From: Zygnema cylindricum
Taxonomy: Eukaryota > Streptophyta > Zygnematophyceae > Zygnematales > Zygnemataceae
DNA: 64,000 bases
Direction: 5' to 3'
Assembly: GCA_037447655.1 (NCBI GenBank)
Contig: JBBHKE010003369.1
Coordinates: 90,241-154,240 of the forward strand
How positions within the stretch are numbered: position 1 is the stretch's first letter; each line of letters begins with the position of its first letter. The notes beneath the pieces were generated by a model. It searched no databases. It was not told the DNA's origin and was given only the letters and a program-made list of their open reading frames with translations. This document shows positions 1 through 10,328 of the stretch, one piece after another. Position numbers and translations under genes: made by a program.

Positions 1-968
1 ATAATAGTGCCAGGAGACGTGGCAGATTATGGTCCATGTCCTTAAATAGTGTAACTTAATATATTTAAGGTATCAATGTCAAAATTTTGGGGTGCCGATA
101 TAGCGTACATAAGGCTAATAACGATTCACGGTGTACAGTGTTCTCTTATTAGTGTGAATGTTTTTTCTGCCAATTACAAATCTTCCATCCGTGACAACGT
201 GTCGGGTTTTTATTCGGAGGTGACCAATCGAACTTTTCATCTCAGCCGTCCGATTAAAAATCGGAGAAGTGTGTACAAGAACGATATTTTAAGTGGCGAA
301 AAACATTAAACACTAATAGCGATACACGGTGTAGTACAGTACACCGTCAATCGCTATTAGAGTAAATAAATAGCGTAAAAAAAAAACTAATGTAGTGCTA
401 TTAACACTAATCGGGAATTTTTTTTTTTTTGAAAAAAAATATATATACTAATTAAGCCCTAACTGTAATTTGGGTTGTCCTGAATAATAATACCCGCCCT
501 TTCGATGTGTACAGTAATATGTGTAATCGTACAAAATCTGACAATTCGTACGCCGTCACGCTGTTCACACGGTCAGACAAACATATGAGAACGTGATTTT
601 TGTCGGCGAGTTTGCGTCACTTTCTTCCAGTGCACATTCACATGTGTGCGCAATAATGTTAAGTGTCTTTTTATGCCTTTGTAATTCAACTTTCACTGCG
701 TTTGAGCAGCTGTTTTTAGTGCAAGAGTATACAAACAGACTGGCACACTTGTCGCACTGCCGCATGCTTAACAGTCTAAAACATGCTAATGTGTATAATG
801 ACATGTGTAGCTTTCCCGCCCATAATAATAAGTCCTGTTGGGTTTAATGTCAATCCCGAATTAATCATATATATAAAAAAAAGTTTTTTTTTTTTTAAGG
901 GCTAATCACAATTATCGTGATGTAATCAAAAAAAAAATGCGATAAATAAATGAGATTATCGCTAACTG
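1..968. other. AT-rich stretch without a gene
   Basis: No coding region is supported here; the short open frames have no recognisable domain or splice context. The stretch holds poly-A and poly-T runs (near 378, 419 and 885) and two copies of the recurring TAATAGCGAT...CGGTGTA motif, at 115-140 and as a palindrome at 313-360. Confidence 0.5.
313..360. repeat. 48-bp near-perfect palindrome of the CGGTGTA motif
   Basis: The left arm (CTAATAGCGAT then ACGGTGTA) is mirrored by the right arm (TACACCGT then ATCGCTATTAG) around a short GTACAG centre. Only about two bases differ between the arms. It could form a hairpin or bind a dimeric factor, or it could be a relic of a small inverted-repeat transposon. 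Half-sites of the same sequence occur at 115, 35,194, 42,386, 49,409, 49,951 and 60,389. Confidence 0.8.
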
Positions 969-978
969 NNNNNNNNNN
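969..978. other. assembly gap (10 N)
   Basis: Ten consecutive N bases. The gap falls just left of the tandem tRNA-bearing LTR array, so the first unit of that array may be incomplete or collapsed. Confidence 0.99.
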
Positions 979-1032
979 GCTTCACCTGTAAGGAGGTTGT
1001 GCGGGGGAGTGCTACATGATCGTGAGGGGGCG

Positions 1033-1279
1033 TGTTGGAGGAATGTCCACTTCGGACTCCACACGTGTGTATCGCAGTAAATGCTGGTTCGCCAGTGCGC
1101 CGTTCATTGCGGTAAATTCGGTTTCAGGCGCTTGCATGCACAATCGGCCAGGTAGCTCAGTTGGTAGAGCTAGTGTATGTCTAACACAAGGTCCCGGGTT
1201 CGATCCCCGGCTTGGCCATTTAACCAAAGTTTTCACTTTGGCGCCCATGCGATATGTAGAATATCGCCGATCCTCAACA
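1033..1279 (+). repeat. TRIM LTR1
   Basis: Begins TGTTGGAGGAATG after the purine tract GTGAGGGGGCG and ends CCTCAACA directly before the primer-binding site TGGTATCAAAGCC at 1280. It carries the best-preserved tRNA-like sequence, at 1146-1218. Confidence 0.65.
1146..1218 (+). tRNA. tRNA-like cloverleaf in LTR1, anticodon position GUC
   Basis: A 72-nt cloverleaf plus discriminator A can be folded by eye. The acceptor stem GGCCAGG pairs with CTTGGCC (one G-U), the D arm is GCTC...GAGC, the anticodon stem has four pairs plus one A-A mismatch, and the T arm is intact (CCGGGTTCGATCCCCGG). A box (TAGCTCAGTTGG) and B box (GGTTCGATCC) are both good, so Pol III could transcribe it. The anticodon loop reads GUC (Asp), but the body does not look like plant tRNA-Asp. 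It sits inside an LTR, so I read it as a tRNA-derived part of the element rather than a host tRNA gene. Confidence 0.6.
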
Positions 1280-1345
1280 TGGTATCAAAGCCAGGGGGAC
1301 CAGGTTTACATGGACTATTATGACCGGCTACCTCTCGAAGGGGGG

Positions 1346-1568
1346 TGTTGACGTACGAAAAGTGTACCGCTCGATACCCGGAATTGTGGTAAAAACCACA
1401 TTAAAACCTATATAAAATTGGACCCACCAGCATAACATCTGAGCTGGTGGTACAGTGGTTAGTACATTCACAGCTACAGTGAAAGGTCACAGGTTCAAAT
1501 CTTGGCCGGCTCATCAATCCCTTTATTGGGATCGTCCATTCTATCCCCCGATTCTAGGAATCTTAACA
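1346..1568 (+). repeat. TRIM LTR2 with second tRNA-like sequence
   Basis: Begins TGTTGACGTACG after a run of six G and ends GAATCTTAACA before the next TGGTATCAAA. It contains a 72-nt tRNA-like segment at 1441-1512: acceptor arms GAGCTGG and CCGGCTC, D-arm-like GTACAGTGGTTAGTAC, stem TTCAC/GTGAA, B box GGTTCAAATC. The loop reads CUA at the anticodon position and lacks U33, so this copy is not a working tRNA. Confidence 0.6.
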
Positions 1569-1621
1569 TGGTATCAAACCGGGGACAGGTTCCGGACAGG
1601 TATGACCCTACCCTCGAGGGG

Positions 1622-1800
1622 TGTTGAGGCCAAAAAGTGTATCGCCGATGCCGGTGTCGTGAAACATTAAAACAGTGGACCCACCTTAACATCCCGGTGG
1701 TGGTATTGAATACATTCCGGCTTCGGGGAAAGGTTCAGTCTTGGCCGGCTAATCAACCCTTGTCGATAGTCAATTCTATCCCGATTAGGCCCTTATAGAG
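1622..1800 (+). repeat. TRIM LTR3, decayed
   Basis: Starts TGTTGAGGCC after CTCGAGGGG. It matches LTR2 along its length (AAGTGTA, ACATTAAAAC, GGACCCACC, CTTGGCCGGCT, ATTCTATCCC), with deletions in the tRNA-like part around 1695-1752. The 3' end fades near 1800. Confidence 0.55.
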
Positions 1801-2227
1801 GAAGTCCAGTGAGAGGGAGGGAGGAGGAGAAATGGTGAGAGGGAGAAATATAGATGTCGAAAAGTGAGAGGAAAGGCATTCTTGAACGAAAAAAGGAGGA
1901 AGGAGGTGAAGGGCTGAGAGGTCGAAAAGAACGATTGAAAATGGTTTTTTACCCACTTTTTCTCCAAGAGTTGTTTAAGTCAACCTGGATGTATAACTCA
2001 GCGCTTTGACTTCTAATACCTATTATTTCGTATTCTCACCCTGTTTATATCTTAAAGCGACAGAATTTGTCTCGCCCCAATATAATTTTATGTGGACAAA
2101 AATATGGCATGACACGAATTGTTGTATACCATTAACATTTTCCATGTATTTAACCATTTTTTCCACACAATATATGGTTAATGGAGTAGCTGGAATTTAA
2201 ATCTCGTGAATGTATGGTCAACCAGAT
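1770..2227. repeat. left half of a dispersed repeat split by the chromovirus
   Basis: From about 2,022 to 2,227 it matches the reverse complement of roughly 32,935-33,130 (shared GTGGACAAAAATATGG, CACGAATTGTTGTA, GAATGTATGGTCAACCAGAT). The right half lies beyond the retrotransposon at 10,813-11,108. The GA-rich stretch 1,780-1,960 may be the counterpart of the CT-rich tract at 33,270-33,600. No gene seen. Confidence 0.65.
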
Positions 2228-2709
2228 TGTAAAAGGGACAATAATGCACTCAGCATGCCACAATGCACAGCGGAAACACCAAGGATCCTCCCGTAGCAAC
2301 AATAGGAACACACAACACTGACTGACAAGGTTGCACTTTATTACTTGGAAGAGAGTACAAGGTTGCGCTTATTGAGAAGATCTACTCGAAGAGTCCCCAA
2401 TTCACTAGGCCTACTTGACTATTTAAACTAGCTAGCTGCTAGTCAACCTTGTACTGTACAACTGTACACGTGGATCTTCATGGTCAACCTAGACCTATCC
2501 AAACATTCTTCTAGAACTATACCGCTCAATCTACATTCTGCGGCGTTGCTATGCTGCGTTGCTATGCCGCTGCGCTAAGTTGCTACCATGCTAAGTTGAT
2601 ATGTTGCTGCGTTGCGCTGGTTTGGGATTGCAGCTACGCTGCTCTGGAATCGCAACCATAACAGCCTAGCCCTAGCCACTATGTACTCAAATCCTGTAAC
2701 CCTGTTAAA
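2228..2709 (-). repeat. chromovirus 3' LTR
   Basis: Nearly identical to the right-hand LTR over its whole length, including the GCTGCG/GTTGCTATG-rich segment. On the plus strand it starts TGTAAAAGGG; the far end reads TTAAA where the other copy has TTACA. The level of difference suggests an insertion that is not recent but still easy to align. Confidence 0.92.
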
Positions 2710-2754
2710 GTGCCTCCCACTAAGGATTCATCATCCCCCTGAACCTCGACTGCC

Positions 2755-4023
2755 TCAAGGAAATTGCAGCTGTCGGAGTATATCATATGTTTCTTCGCGA
2801 TGCTCCTCAAACTCTTGGCGAAGGGCGTCGAGCTGATTTTGGAGCTGCTTGCACTGGGTCTCCAACAACGCAATGTGATGATTTGCGGCTGCCAACCGCC
2901 TCCGGGTGATTCGCTCCCGAACCTGGTTTTTCCCCTCCTCCGCTGCAATGTCGGGTGCTTCGGGTTGCGGCGGAATGGCCGCCGGTTCAGGTTCCTCCGA
3001 TGTCGGATTCTGGGGTTATTCGGTTTCAATCTCTGGGGAAGCTTCCTCTACTTCTTTGTCCGCCGGTTCCCACCGAGGTACTTTCCGTAGTCAGATTGTT
3101 TTCACAGCTGTACCGGGTAAAACATTCTTTCGGGCCAGCTTGAGTGCCCGTACCTCAGGGGTAACCTCCGCCCTAGAGATGATGTCATGGAGGCGGACAT
3201 CCCACGGGTGGTAATGACGGAGTAACCCAGGAACATCTATCCTGTACCGGTAGTTGTCCTCCACTACTTCCACAAACGGCAGAGTGTGCGGGTTTAGCTG
3301 CACATAACCCTTGTGATTGTTCCCCAGGTCCTTTGTCCGCATAAAATTCCACGCTGGGTGTGATGGTACGTCGGTGGGGATATTGAAAGGGTCCCCAATC
3401 TTTCCTATACGCCACTCCTCGGGCCACTCCGAGGGATCCCAATAGAACCGTTTAGGGAAGCCGAAAGTGAGGTCCGGATATCGGGTGTCGACAAGGAGTG
3501 GAAAGAGTTAATCGGGAATTTCCTCTTCCTTTTCACTTTCCTCCTCCGTATCCCTTTTGTTCATTCAAAGGAGGAACACATCGTCGCCACTAGGGTATTG
3601 TGTTTCTGCCTTCTTCTCCACACTTTCAGACGACTGCTCGTTGGCGGTGCTCTCCTTATTTGGGTCCCTCATCACCTCCAGATCTGAGGCACGCTCCTCA
3701 ATTGGTGGGGGTGTGGGTTCCTGCTCCGGCTCCTCTGCGTTCGGGAGCTCATGATCCTCCTCATCCTCCTCATCTCCCTCCTGTAATGGATTGTACTCGG
3801 GGTCCTGTGAATTCTCTGACCCCTCCCCTCCACTGGTGTTTGCCGGCATGGCCCCGCAACTAGCGGTTTCTTCAGGTTCCGACCCTGCTTCTACCTCCCT
3901 TCTCTTGTCTGCTTCCACCATGGCCTCCGCCGCCATTAATAATCTCTCGGGGCGGGTGACATCTTCCTGCCCCACTCGTACAAGTCTCCTCTTTTTCGGC
4001 GGTGGAGAGGACGACGACGCCAT
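2755..4023 (-). pseudogene. extra ORF of the chromovirus, downstream of integrase
   Basis: Sense with pol and placed between the chromodomain and the 3' LTR. It starts at the ATG at 4,023 with a Ser-rich N-terminus and a basic PPPKKRRL patch that looks like a nuclear localisation signal. A long Glu/Asp/Pro-rich region follows, up to a stop near 3,565. Coding-like sequence then continues in shifted frames: a Trp/Pro-containing globular segment (about 3,450-3,091), another acidic region, and a C-terminal heptad-like coiled coil rich in Leu, Gln and Glu (about 2,900-2,760). I see no signal peptide or membrane segment, so it is not clearly env-like. I do not recognise the family. Function unknown; a nuclear or regulatory accessory protein is only a guess. 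Confidence 0.6.
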
Positions 4024-4499
4024 AGACACCGTTGTGCAAGACAATTCCGATAATTCAAGAAGTGAAGGCAAATTGACTGTGCACAGGGAAGCAATTTCCA
4101 AACTGCCGAGACTTGTTTGGTCGCGAGGGCGGATGATGGTTTTATCAACGAGGGTTGAGGGTTTCACTTTTGTGCTCTACGAAGCATCGCAGCGTGCGAA
4201 GGTATCGCAAGGTCCAACATTTATAAAACTGCGCAGCTGCGACAAAACCGAAGGTATGGTGTTACCAACGTGGTGAAACACAATTGCGTTGTTGCGCTTT
4301 CTTGTCAGCGCAGTGGTGGCGCTGCGTTCGTCTGACGGCACTGTGACCGTGCTGCGCTACGGTGGCTGCGCTGCTACATCGCTGCTGTGCGGCGACATCG
4401 CCGCATCTATTCTTTGTCGCCTCCCCAATATAATTGAGATGGTTGCGACGCTGCGATTCGCTCCTTAATTGCGGCCGCTGCGATTGCCCCTCCGGTGCA

Positions 4500-5938
4500 G
4501 CCGAGTGTTCTCACTCTGCTGAAACCGGCGCAACAACTCGGGGGAATGCAGGTCCTTTTCGTCCACCCAAGAGTCATCCTCAGCACCGTAGCCCTTCCAG
4601 CGCACTCAATATTGGCGTGAGTTGGAATTCCGAGAGGTGTGCGACCGAAGGATTTCTTCCACCTCATACTCGTCCAAGGTACCCCGCACGGGTGGCAAGG
4701 GAGTATTCTGTCGTCGATGAGGAAACAACGAATCAGGGTCGTAAAATGGTTTAAGGAGAGAAACATGGAAAACATTATGGATATGCTAGTCCTTCGGAAT
4801 ATCCAACTTATAAGCCACTTCGCCCACACGTGAAAGAATCGTGAATGGGCTCGTGAATTTTGGTGCCAACTTTTTAGAGAGGGCGCCGGGCAAGGAGAGG
4901 TTAGCCATATTAAGTCGAACTTTGTCCCCTACGTTAAAGACCGCATCTTTCTGGTGCGCGTCGGCTTGCGTTTTTGGCGATCCTTTGCCAACTGTAGTGC
5001 CGTGGTCGCCTTGTTCAGGTTTTCGTGCAGCGTTTTGGCAAAATCCAGAGCTGCCGGCGTATGGCAATCTGCTACCAATAAGTTGTGAGGAAGAGTTAGC
5101 TGTCGTCCATTTAGTGAGAATGGGGTAGCATTGGTTGACGAGTGTATAGCACTGTTGTACGCCATCTCAATCGGTGTTAAATGGTCCACCCAATCCGTTT
5201 GATGCACTGAGACATACGCCCGCAACGCTTCCTCTAGAGTTCGATTCACCTTTTCAGTGTGACCTTCAGTTTGAGGGTGGTAAGCTGTGGACATGGCCAA
5301 CTGCGTGCCACATAGCGCCAATAGATTTCGCCAAAAGTGACTCACGAATTTGCGATCGCGGTCGCTGACGATCCTCTTCGAAGTCCGTGATGATGGAATA
5401 TCTCTCGAAAGAATAAGTTCGCGATATCCCGTGCTGTGGCTGTGGTGGAGGTGGGTAAGAAATGGGCCATTTTTGTTAAGTAATCCACGACGACGAAGAT
5501 TGAGTCGTAGCCCTCCTTGGTCAGCAGAAGGGCTACAATAAAATCCATCGAAATCGCCTCCCAAGGAACAGATGGTATGGGAAGGGGTTGTAACAGACCT
5601 TGTTGCCCTGGTTCCGATTTGTTTCTGTTATAAGAGTCGCACGTCTGGACATACTCCGCAATATCGCAATTCATGTTTGGCCAATAATACGCCTCAGCGA
5701 CACGTGCGGTTGTCTTATCCCGACCAAAATGTCCACTAAGCGGCTCATCGTGACTCATTTTAAGGATCGTATGACGTAACGCCATATTCGTCGGAACGTA
5801 CAGTCGTATTGTTTGACTCGGTCTGTACCGCCACATACCATTGGCGGTTCGAACTAATACCTTCCGTTTAACGAGTTCCTTCAGTCTGTCGTTGTCGCCG
5901 TAGGCGGCCTTTATCCTACTTAACCACTGTTCGTCCAC
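4500..5938 (-). pseudogene. chromovirus integrase plus chromodomain, frameshifted
   Basis: The HHCC zinc-finger region is near 5,780-5,640 (His residues in SHDEPLSGHFG, Cys pair in the TCDSYNRNK segment). The catalytic Asp segments follow (SMDFIV; VSDRDRKF), then the HPQTEGHTEKVNRTLEEAL segment carrying the Glu. The C-terminal part has the usual VGDKVRL motif at about 4,930. At 4,680-4,500 a chromodomain-like stretch (EYEVEEIL; WKGYGAEDDSWV; ELLRRF) follows, interrupted by a stop. There are frameshifts near 5,390 and 4,800. The chromodomain places the element among chromoviruses, which insert by recognising modified chromatin. Confidence 0.85.
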
Positions 5939-5939
5939 T

Positions 5940-6255
5940 TGTATCGTACTGGTGACTCCGCTGAGTTTCGATCATTGCGCTGCGGTCGACATTGTGGTGT
6001 CCTCCTTCGCAGCGCTTACGTTTACAAGTTGCGATGCTTGCGGTTGTTGCTTCGCCGCTGGCGCAGCGACTCCGGGTCTTCTTGACAGCGCATTTGCTGG
6101 GTTCGTCCTGCCCGGTTTATACTCAATAGCCAGTTCCGGTCAGAATGTCTGAAGAAACGTCATCCATCGCACTTGTTTCTTCGACAACTTCGGCTGTGTT
6201 TGTAAATACTGTAGGGCGTGGTGATCAGTGATAACCGTGATCCGTTTCCCATGAA
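5940..6255 (-). pseudogene. chromovirus RNase H, C-terminal half
   Basis: Encodes HYVHGKRITVITDHHALQYL and onward, the second half of the Ty3-type RNase H domain. It is cut off from its first half by the solo LTR at 6,261-7,563. It leads directly into the integrase region with one stop at about 6,140. Confidence 0.8.
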
Positions 6256-6260
6256 CGTAA

Positions 6261-7563
6261 TGTTGTTTTTGGAAGATTCATTTTCGTACATGCGTGCGCT
6301 CGGGTGTTCGCATACTTAGTAACCGGATGTAATATGGTGGTTCGAATGGATTTGTGGATTGGGGGGTAATTGTACGGATGAATTTAAGGTGACGTAAAAG
6401 TACAAATTAAGTGACGCGAAGAAGCGTACGAAAAATACGGAATGCGAAATAAAAATGGACGGCGGATCGCTTCTTGATTTGACTTGAAATATTCGAAGGG
6501 TTTGGAAAAGTACGCCGGCCATACGAAACATAATGCGACAGATCGCATTTATTAAATGTGACGCCGCCGGTCCGGAGCGTCGTATTTGACACGTGACATT
6601 TATGACGAAGTACGTGGTTTCATACGAACAGGATTTGGATAGTACGGTTTAATTTCGGCAGTGGTTCGAGCTACACGTGGAGGGCGGACGACGTCAGCCG
6701 ATATTTCGAAGGGATCGTATTGTTTGATGACGTGTTATTGAGTGGACCGTACATATGCGATGTCGGTTCACTACGTGGATTTATCTGCAAGTGACTAAAC
6801 AAGTTGTCGCTTATGACGCGTATTTTTCGGACGCGTCAGTGTAAATATTTGATACAACATTGTTTTGTCTTATGTGTATTATTAATTTAGTATTGATTAT
6901 GACATTTTTTATTTAAGTGATCAATTAGGGTTTTCGATAGTGTAATTTGTGTGTGTACGATGTTGTACTTGTCGACAAGTGTACGCTAACGATTGTTTGA
7001 CTTTCAGGTGTACGCTTAAGATTAATTTATTCTTAGTGATGGTCTATTATGGTTAAATAGGACTTGATGACAGTTACGTAATGTATGTTGGTTATTTTGA
7101 CACTTAGTGATTTGTTGACAGCTCACAAGTGTATATATAGCTATGAGCTTTTTAAGCGAAAATCAATGCTGGTTAGTAAAGTGGGGACCAAAGATGTAGT
7201 GTTTTAGGGTTGTCGATTAGGTCATGCACTTTGAATGATATAATGATTATTTGATAATACTTTTGTTTATGTGTGATGCATTTGTGTGTTATTATTTATT
7301 TATGTTTTTATATATGTTTGATATGCATTGTTTATGCATTTGTCCCAGGGTTTGTTTATGTCGATTATTCCATCAAACCTTAGATGTTGTCATAGGGTTT
7401 ATTTATGTTGATTATTCCATGAAACCCTAAATGTTGTTTGTTGCGTCTGTGTACGTATATGGAGGATGCATTTCATATGATTGTTCGTCGACCTATTTTT
7501 GCTTAGCTTCTTGCATGATAGTTTGGGTGGCTTCTGCGGTCTATTTTAGACCTAAGAACAACA
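6261..7563 (-). mobile_element. solo LTR (1,303 bp) nested in the chromovirus RNase H
   Basis: Termini are TGTTGTT...AACAACA, flanked by a perfect 5-bp target duplication CGTAA (6,256-6,260 and 7,564-7,568). Removing it joins the two RNase H halves. It has no coding capacity. The minus-strand reading closely matches the start of another copy at 40,377 (plus strand), so this is a multi-copy family. It is younger than the chromovirus. Confidence 0.93.
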
Positions 7564-8606
7564 CGTAACACTTCCAAACTTCCAGCGCATTAATGATAGC
7601 GATTGTCTCCTTCTCATGGTTTGCCCAATTAAGCTCCGCCACCTTTAGTTTTTGACTATCGTAGGAAATGGGTTGAAGACCTTTTCCTTGATCATGCATA
7701 AGGATCGCTCCAATAGCCATATCGTTGGCGTCGGTGATTATCGTCCAAGGTAAGTCTGGGTCGGGAACAGCTAATACCGGGGCGGTAACCAACCGCTCCT
7801 TTAGTGTGTCAAAGGATGCCCCTTGCGCGGATTTCCATTCATAGGGTGCGTCATTCTTGAGTAATTCCGTGAGCGGTGCAGCGATTTTTGCGAAACCCTC
7901 GACAAAACGTCGATAGTAAGAGCATAATCCTAAAAGCTCCGTAACTCCGTAATATTTGTCGGCTGCGGCCACTCCTTTACTGCCCTCGTTTTGTTCGGAT
8001 CCACTGCGATCCCGTCCTGACTCACCACATGGCCCAAAAAATCAATTTTCTCCTTGAAGAAGTCGCATTTACTTCTCTTTGCGTACAACTTATTTTCCCG
8101 AAGGATTTGTAGGACCTTCCGTAGATGCCTTATATGATCATCCAGCGTTTGGCTATACACCAAGATGTCGTCGAGAAAGACGATTACAAACGCGTCCAAA
8201 TATTGCCGAAAGATGGAATTCATTAAATGCATAAAAGTTGCCGGTGCATTAGTCAACCCGAACGGCATTACCCGAAACTGGAAATGACCATACCGAGTTT
8301 TAGACGCCATTTTTTCCACATCTCCCTCGGTAATTCGAATCTGGTGGTAGCCACTCCGTAAGTCTATCTTCGAAAAATATTTAGCACCTCGAAGTCGATC
8401 CAATAACTCGTCTATCCTCGGTAAAGGGTACGCATTCTTCACCGTTAATTTATTTAGCTCTCGGTAGTCTATACACATACGGACACCTCCATCTTTCTTG
8501 TTACGAAAAGGACGGGGGCTCCATACGGTGACTTGCTTGGTTCGATTGCTCCGGCTTCCACCAACTCTGCGAGTTGCTTTTTGAGTTCGTCCAACTCGGT
8601 GTAACT
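7564..8606 (-). pseudogene. chromovirus reverse transcriptase and RNase H N-terminal half
   Basis: The reverse-transcriptase core is clear: [30 protein letters not shown], then the catalytic [10 protein letters not shown] near 8,180. The RNase H start carries the catalytic-type segment TDAND near 7,730. One-base frameshifts lie near 8,495 and near 7,937. The domain ends at the solo LTR. Confidence 0.9.
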
Positions 8607-10294
8607 CATCTTGTACATCCGATTAGCCGGGGGTACCGCTCGAGAACAAACTCTATCTTATGGTCTACTACGCGCTTTGGAGGTAATCCTTCGGGGAGCT
8701 TCGGTGGAAATACATCTGCGTACTCCTCGAGAAGTTTTGTCACGACTTTTGGGGCCTCTTCGGAAGTCCTTCCAGTGTCGTCACTTTCTTTTGAGTCGAA
8801 GTCGGGGTCCTTCTTCTTCCATTCCTCACGAATTTCCTCCTTCGCCTCCTCCATTGGCTAGACGACCGCCATAACAATCATTTCCCCTTTCTTGAGTTCC
8901 CTCTTAAGCTGTAAGGTTAAAAGTAGGCGTCCCACTTCCGCTCCCTTACGAGCCGCTCCCACTTTTACCTCAAACTCTTCTTCATCTTTCTTCACTCTCA
9001 TGGTGCCACTTCTCCAATCGATCACTGGGTTCCATTTTTGCAGCCACGGCTTACCCAAGATTATCTCATGTCCCCCAAGAGGTAATACATGAAGCGTGTC
9101 ATACCATCGAAACTTTCCAATTCCGACGCGTAATCTTGGAGTACGATAGGTAATCGACAAGGAACTTCCGTTGGCCAATTGTACCGACTGGTGGTCCTTT
9201 AGCACTACGAGAGGAAGTTTCAACCTTTTCACTCTCGCCTCATTTATGAAGTTTCCCGATGCTCCTGAGTCCACCATGAAGTCAGTTGCGTTTTCTCCGA
9301 TTTGACCCCGAAATATCAAAGGGTCTCCTCCTTCTCCGGCTAACCTCATGACGTTAAGTTTTCCTTTTTTGGAACCTTTTCGTTTTGGACATTCTCGAGC
9401 CATATGATCTGGGGAACCGCACTGGAAGCATAGGCCATTTTGCCTCCTCCGCTGGAGCTCCTCAGGGGATAAGTCATTGGTCTTGGTCTTGGTGGGTTTC
9501 TTCTTTCTCCGCATGACGTTCACCACTTCCTTATCTTCGTCAATTGCGCCGAGCTCTATAGGGGTTGGACCATTGTCTCGTCGGTTCCCTCCCCTGCTGC
9601 TCGACCCGTAGTGATAGGGTCTCTGGAGGTTAAAGTCGACCGAATCGGTCCGCTCCGCAAACTGGATGATGGCTGAGAGAGTAGGAGTCGTGCCTTCCCG
9701 AGCAAGCCACTGTTCCACATCCCTACGAATAGATGATTTAAGTCCCTTCACGTAGCAATCCACGGCTTAATCCTCCGTCATCGTAGGTATTTGAACTTTG
9801 CACTCCAAGAACCGTTGCGTAAACTCCAACACCGAGGTTCATGGCTTCAATACTGCGATTTTATCTCTTACCGCCTTCACCGTGTTGATAGGCTGCCAAA
9901 CGTCACGGAGAAGTTGAACGAAGAGTGCCCATACGGTCGGTAACTCATCTTCCTCCACCAATGTCCTCCACCACGCTCCTGCTCCCCCTTTAAGAAGACC
10001 ACCCGCGTAGTGAACCTTCTCACAATCCGATAGGCTAGGAAAATTCTCGAGATAGTTCGCAACGGAGAATAGCCATGTGTCAAGGTTCTTGTGTCTTGCT
10101 GGGTCAAACTCGTCAGGAAGTCTTAATTTGGGTCTCGTGAAGTCTCTCTCCATGCCTCCATGAGGTCGCTCTCCAAGACGAGACTCCAAAGCTGCGACGG
10201 TGTTGCTCAGCTGCGCGTTCTGTAATCTAACACTTTCCAATTCCCTGAGAACTTGCGCTAACATTTCTGTAGTGGATACGCCGTGTTCATCCAT
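8606..10294 (-). pseudogene. chromovirus gag and protease
   Basis: Gag begins at the ATG at 10,294 with a coiled-coil-like N-terminus, followed by a capsid-like region (LDTWLFSVANYLE). In-frame stops interrupt it near 9,840 and 9,767. A CCHC zinc knuckle (CFQCGSPDHMAREC) lies at about 9,430, and the aspartic protease motif VDSGASGNFIN near 9,274. The frame then continues toward reverse transcriptase. Confidence 0.88.
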
Positions 10295-10315
10295 GCTGTC
10301 GAGTCACGGGAAATC

Positions 10316-10327
10316 GCTCCGATACCA
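10316..10327 (-). other. chromovirus primer-binding site (tRNA-iMet)
   Basis: On the minus strand the bases next to the 5' LTR read TGGTATCGGAGC, one base off the standard plant initiator-Met primer site TGGTATCAGAGC. Confidence 0.85.
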
Positions 10328-10328
10328 G

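Larger units (their letters stand above)
979..1800 (+). mobile_element. tandem TRIM-like array with tRNA-like sequences inside the LTRs
   Basis: Layout: a remnant internal piece ending in a purine tract; LTR1 (1033-1279); a 66-bp internal segment (1280-1345); LTR2 (1346-1568); a 53-bp internal segment (1569-1621); LTR3 (1622 to about 1800, decayed). Each LTR starts TGTTG, and the first two end in CA. Each internal segment starts TGGTATCAAA, a primer-binding site for initiator-Met tRNA, and ends in a purine tract such as CTCGAAGGGGGG. There is no coding capacity. This fits terminal-repeat retrotransposons in miniature (TRIM). Each LTR also carries a tRNA-like sequence. LTR1 and LTR2 are alike only in the tRNA-like part and near the 3' end, so the array may join two related subfamilies. 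Confidence 0.7.

Noticed and set aside
1146-1218. A host tRNA-Asp gene
   Set aside because: The fold and anticodon GUC fit a tRNA, but the body differs from plant tRNA-Asp, the anticodon stem has a mismatch, and the sequence sits between LTR ends with related tRNA-like copies in the neighbouring LTRs.
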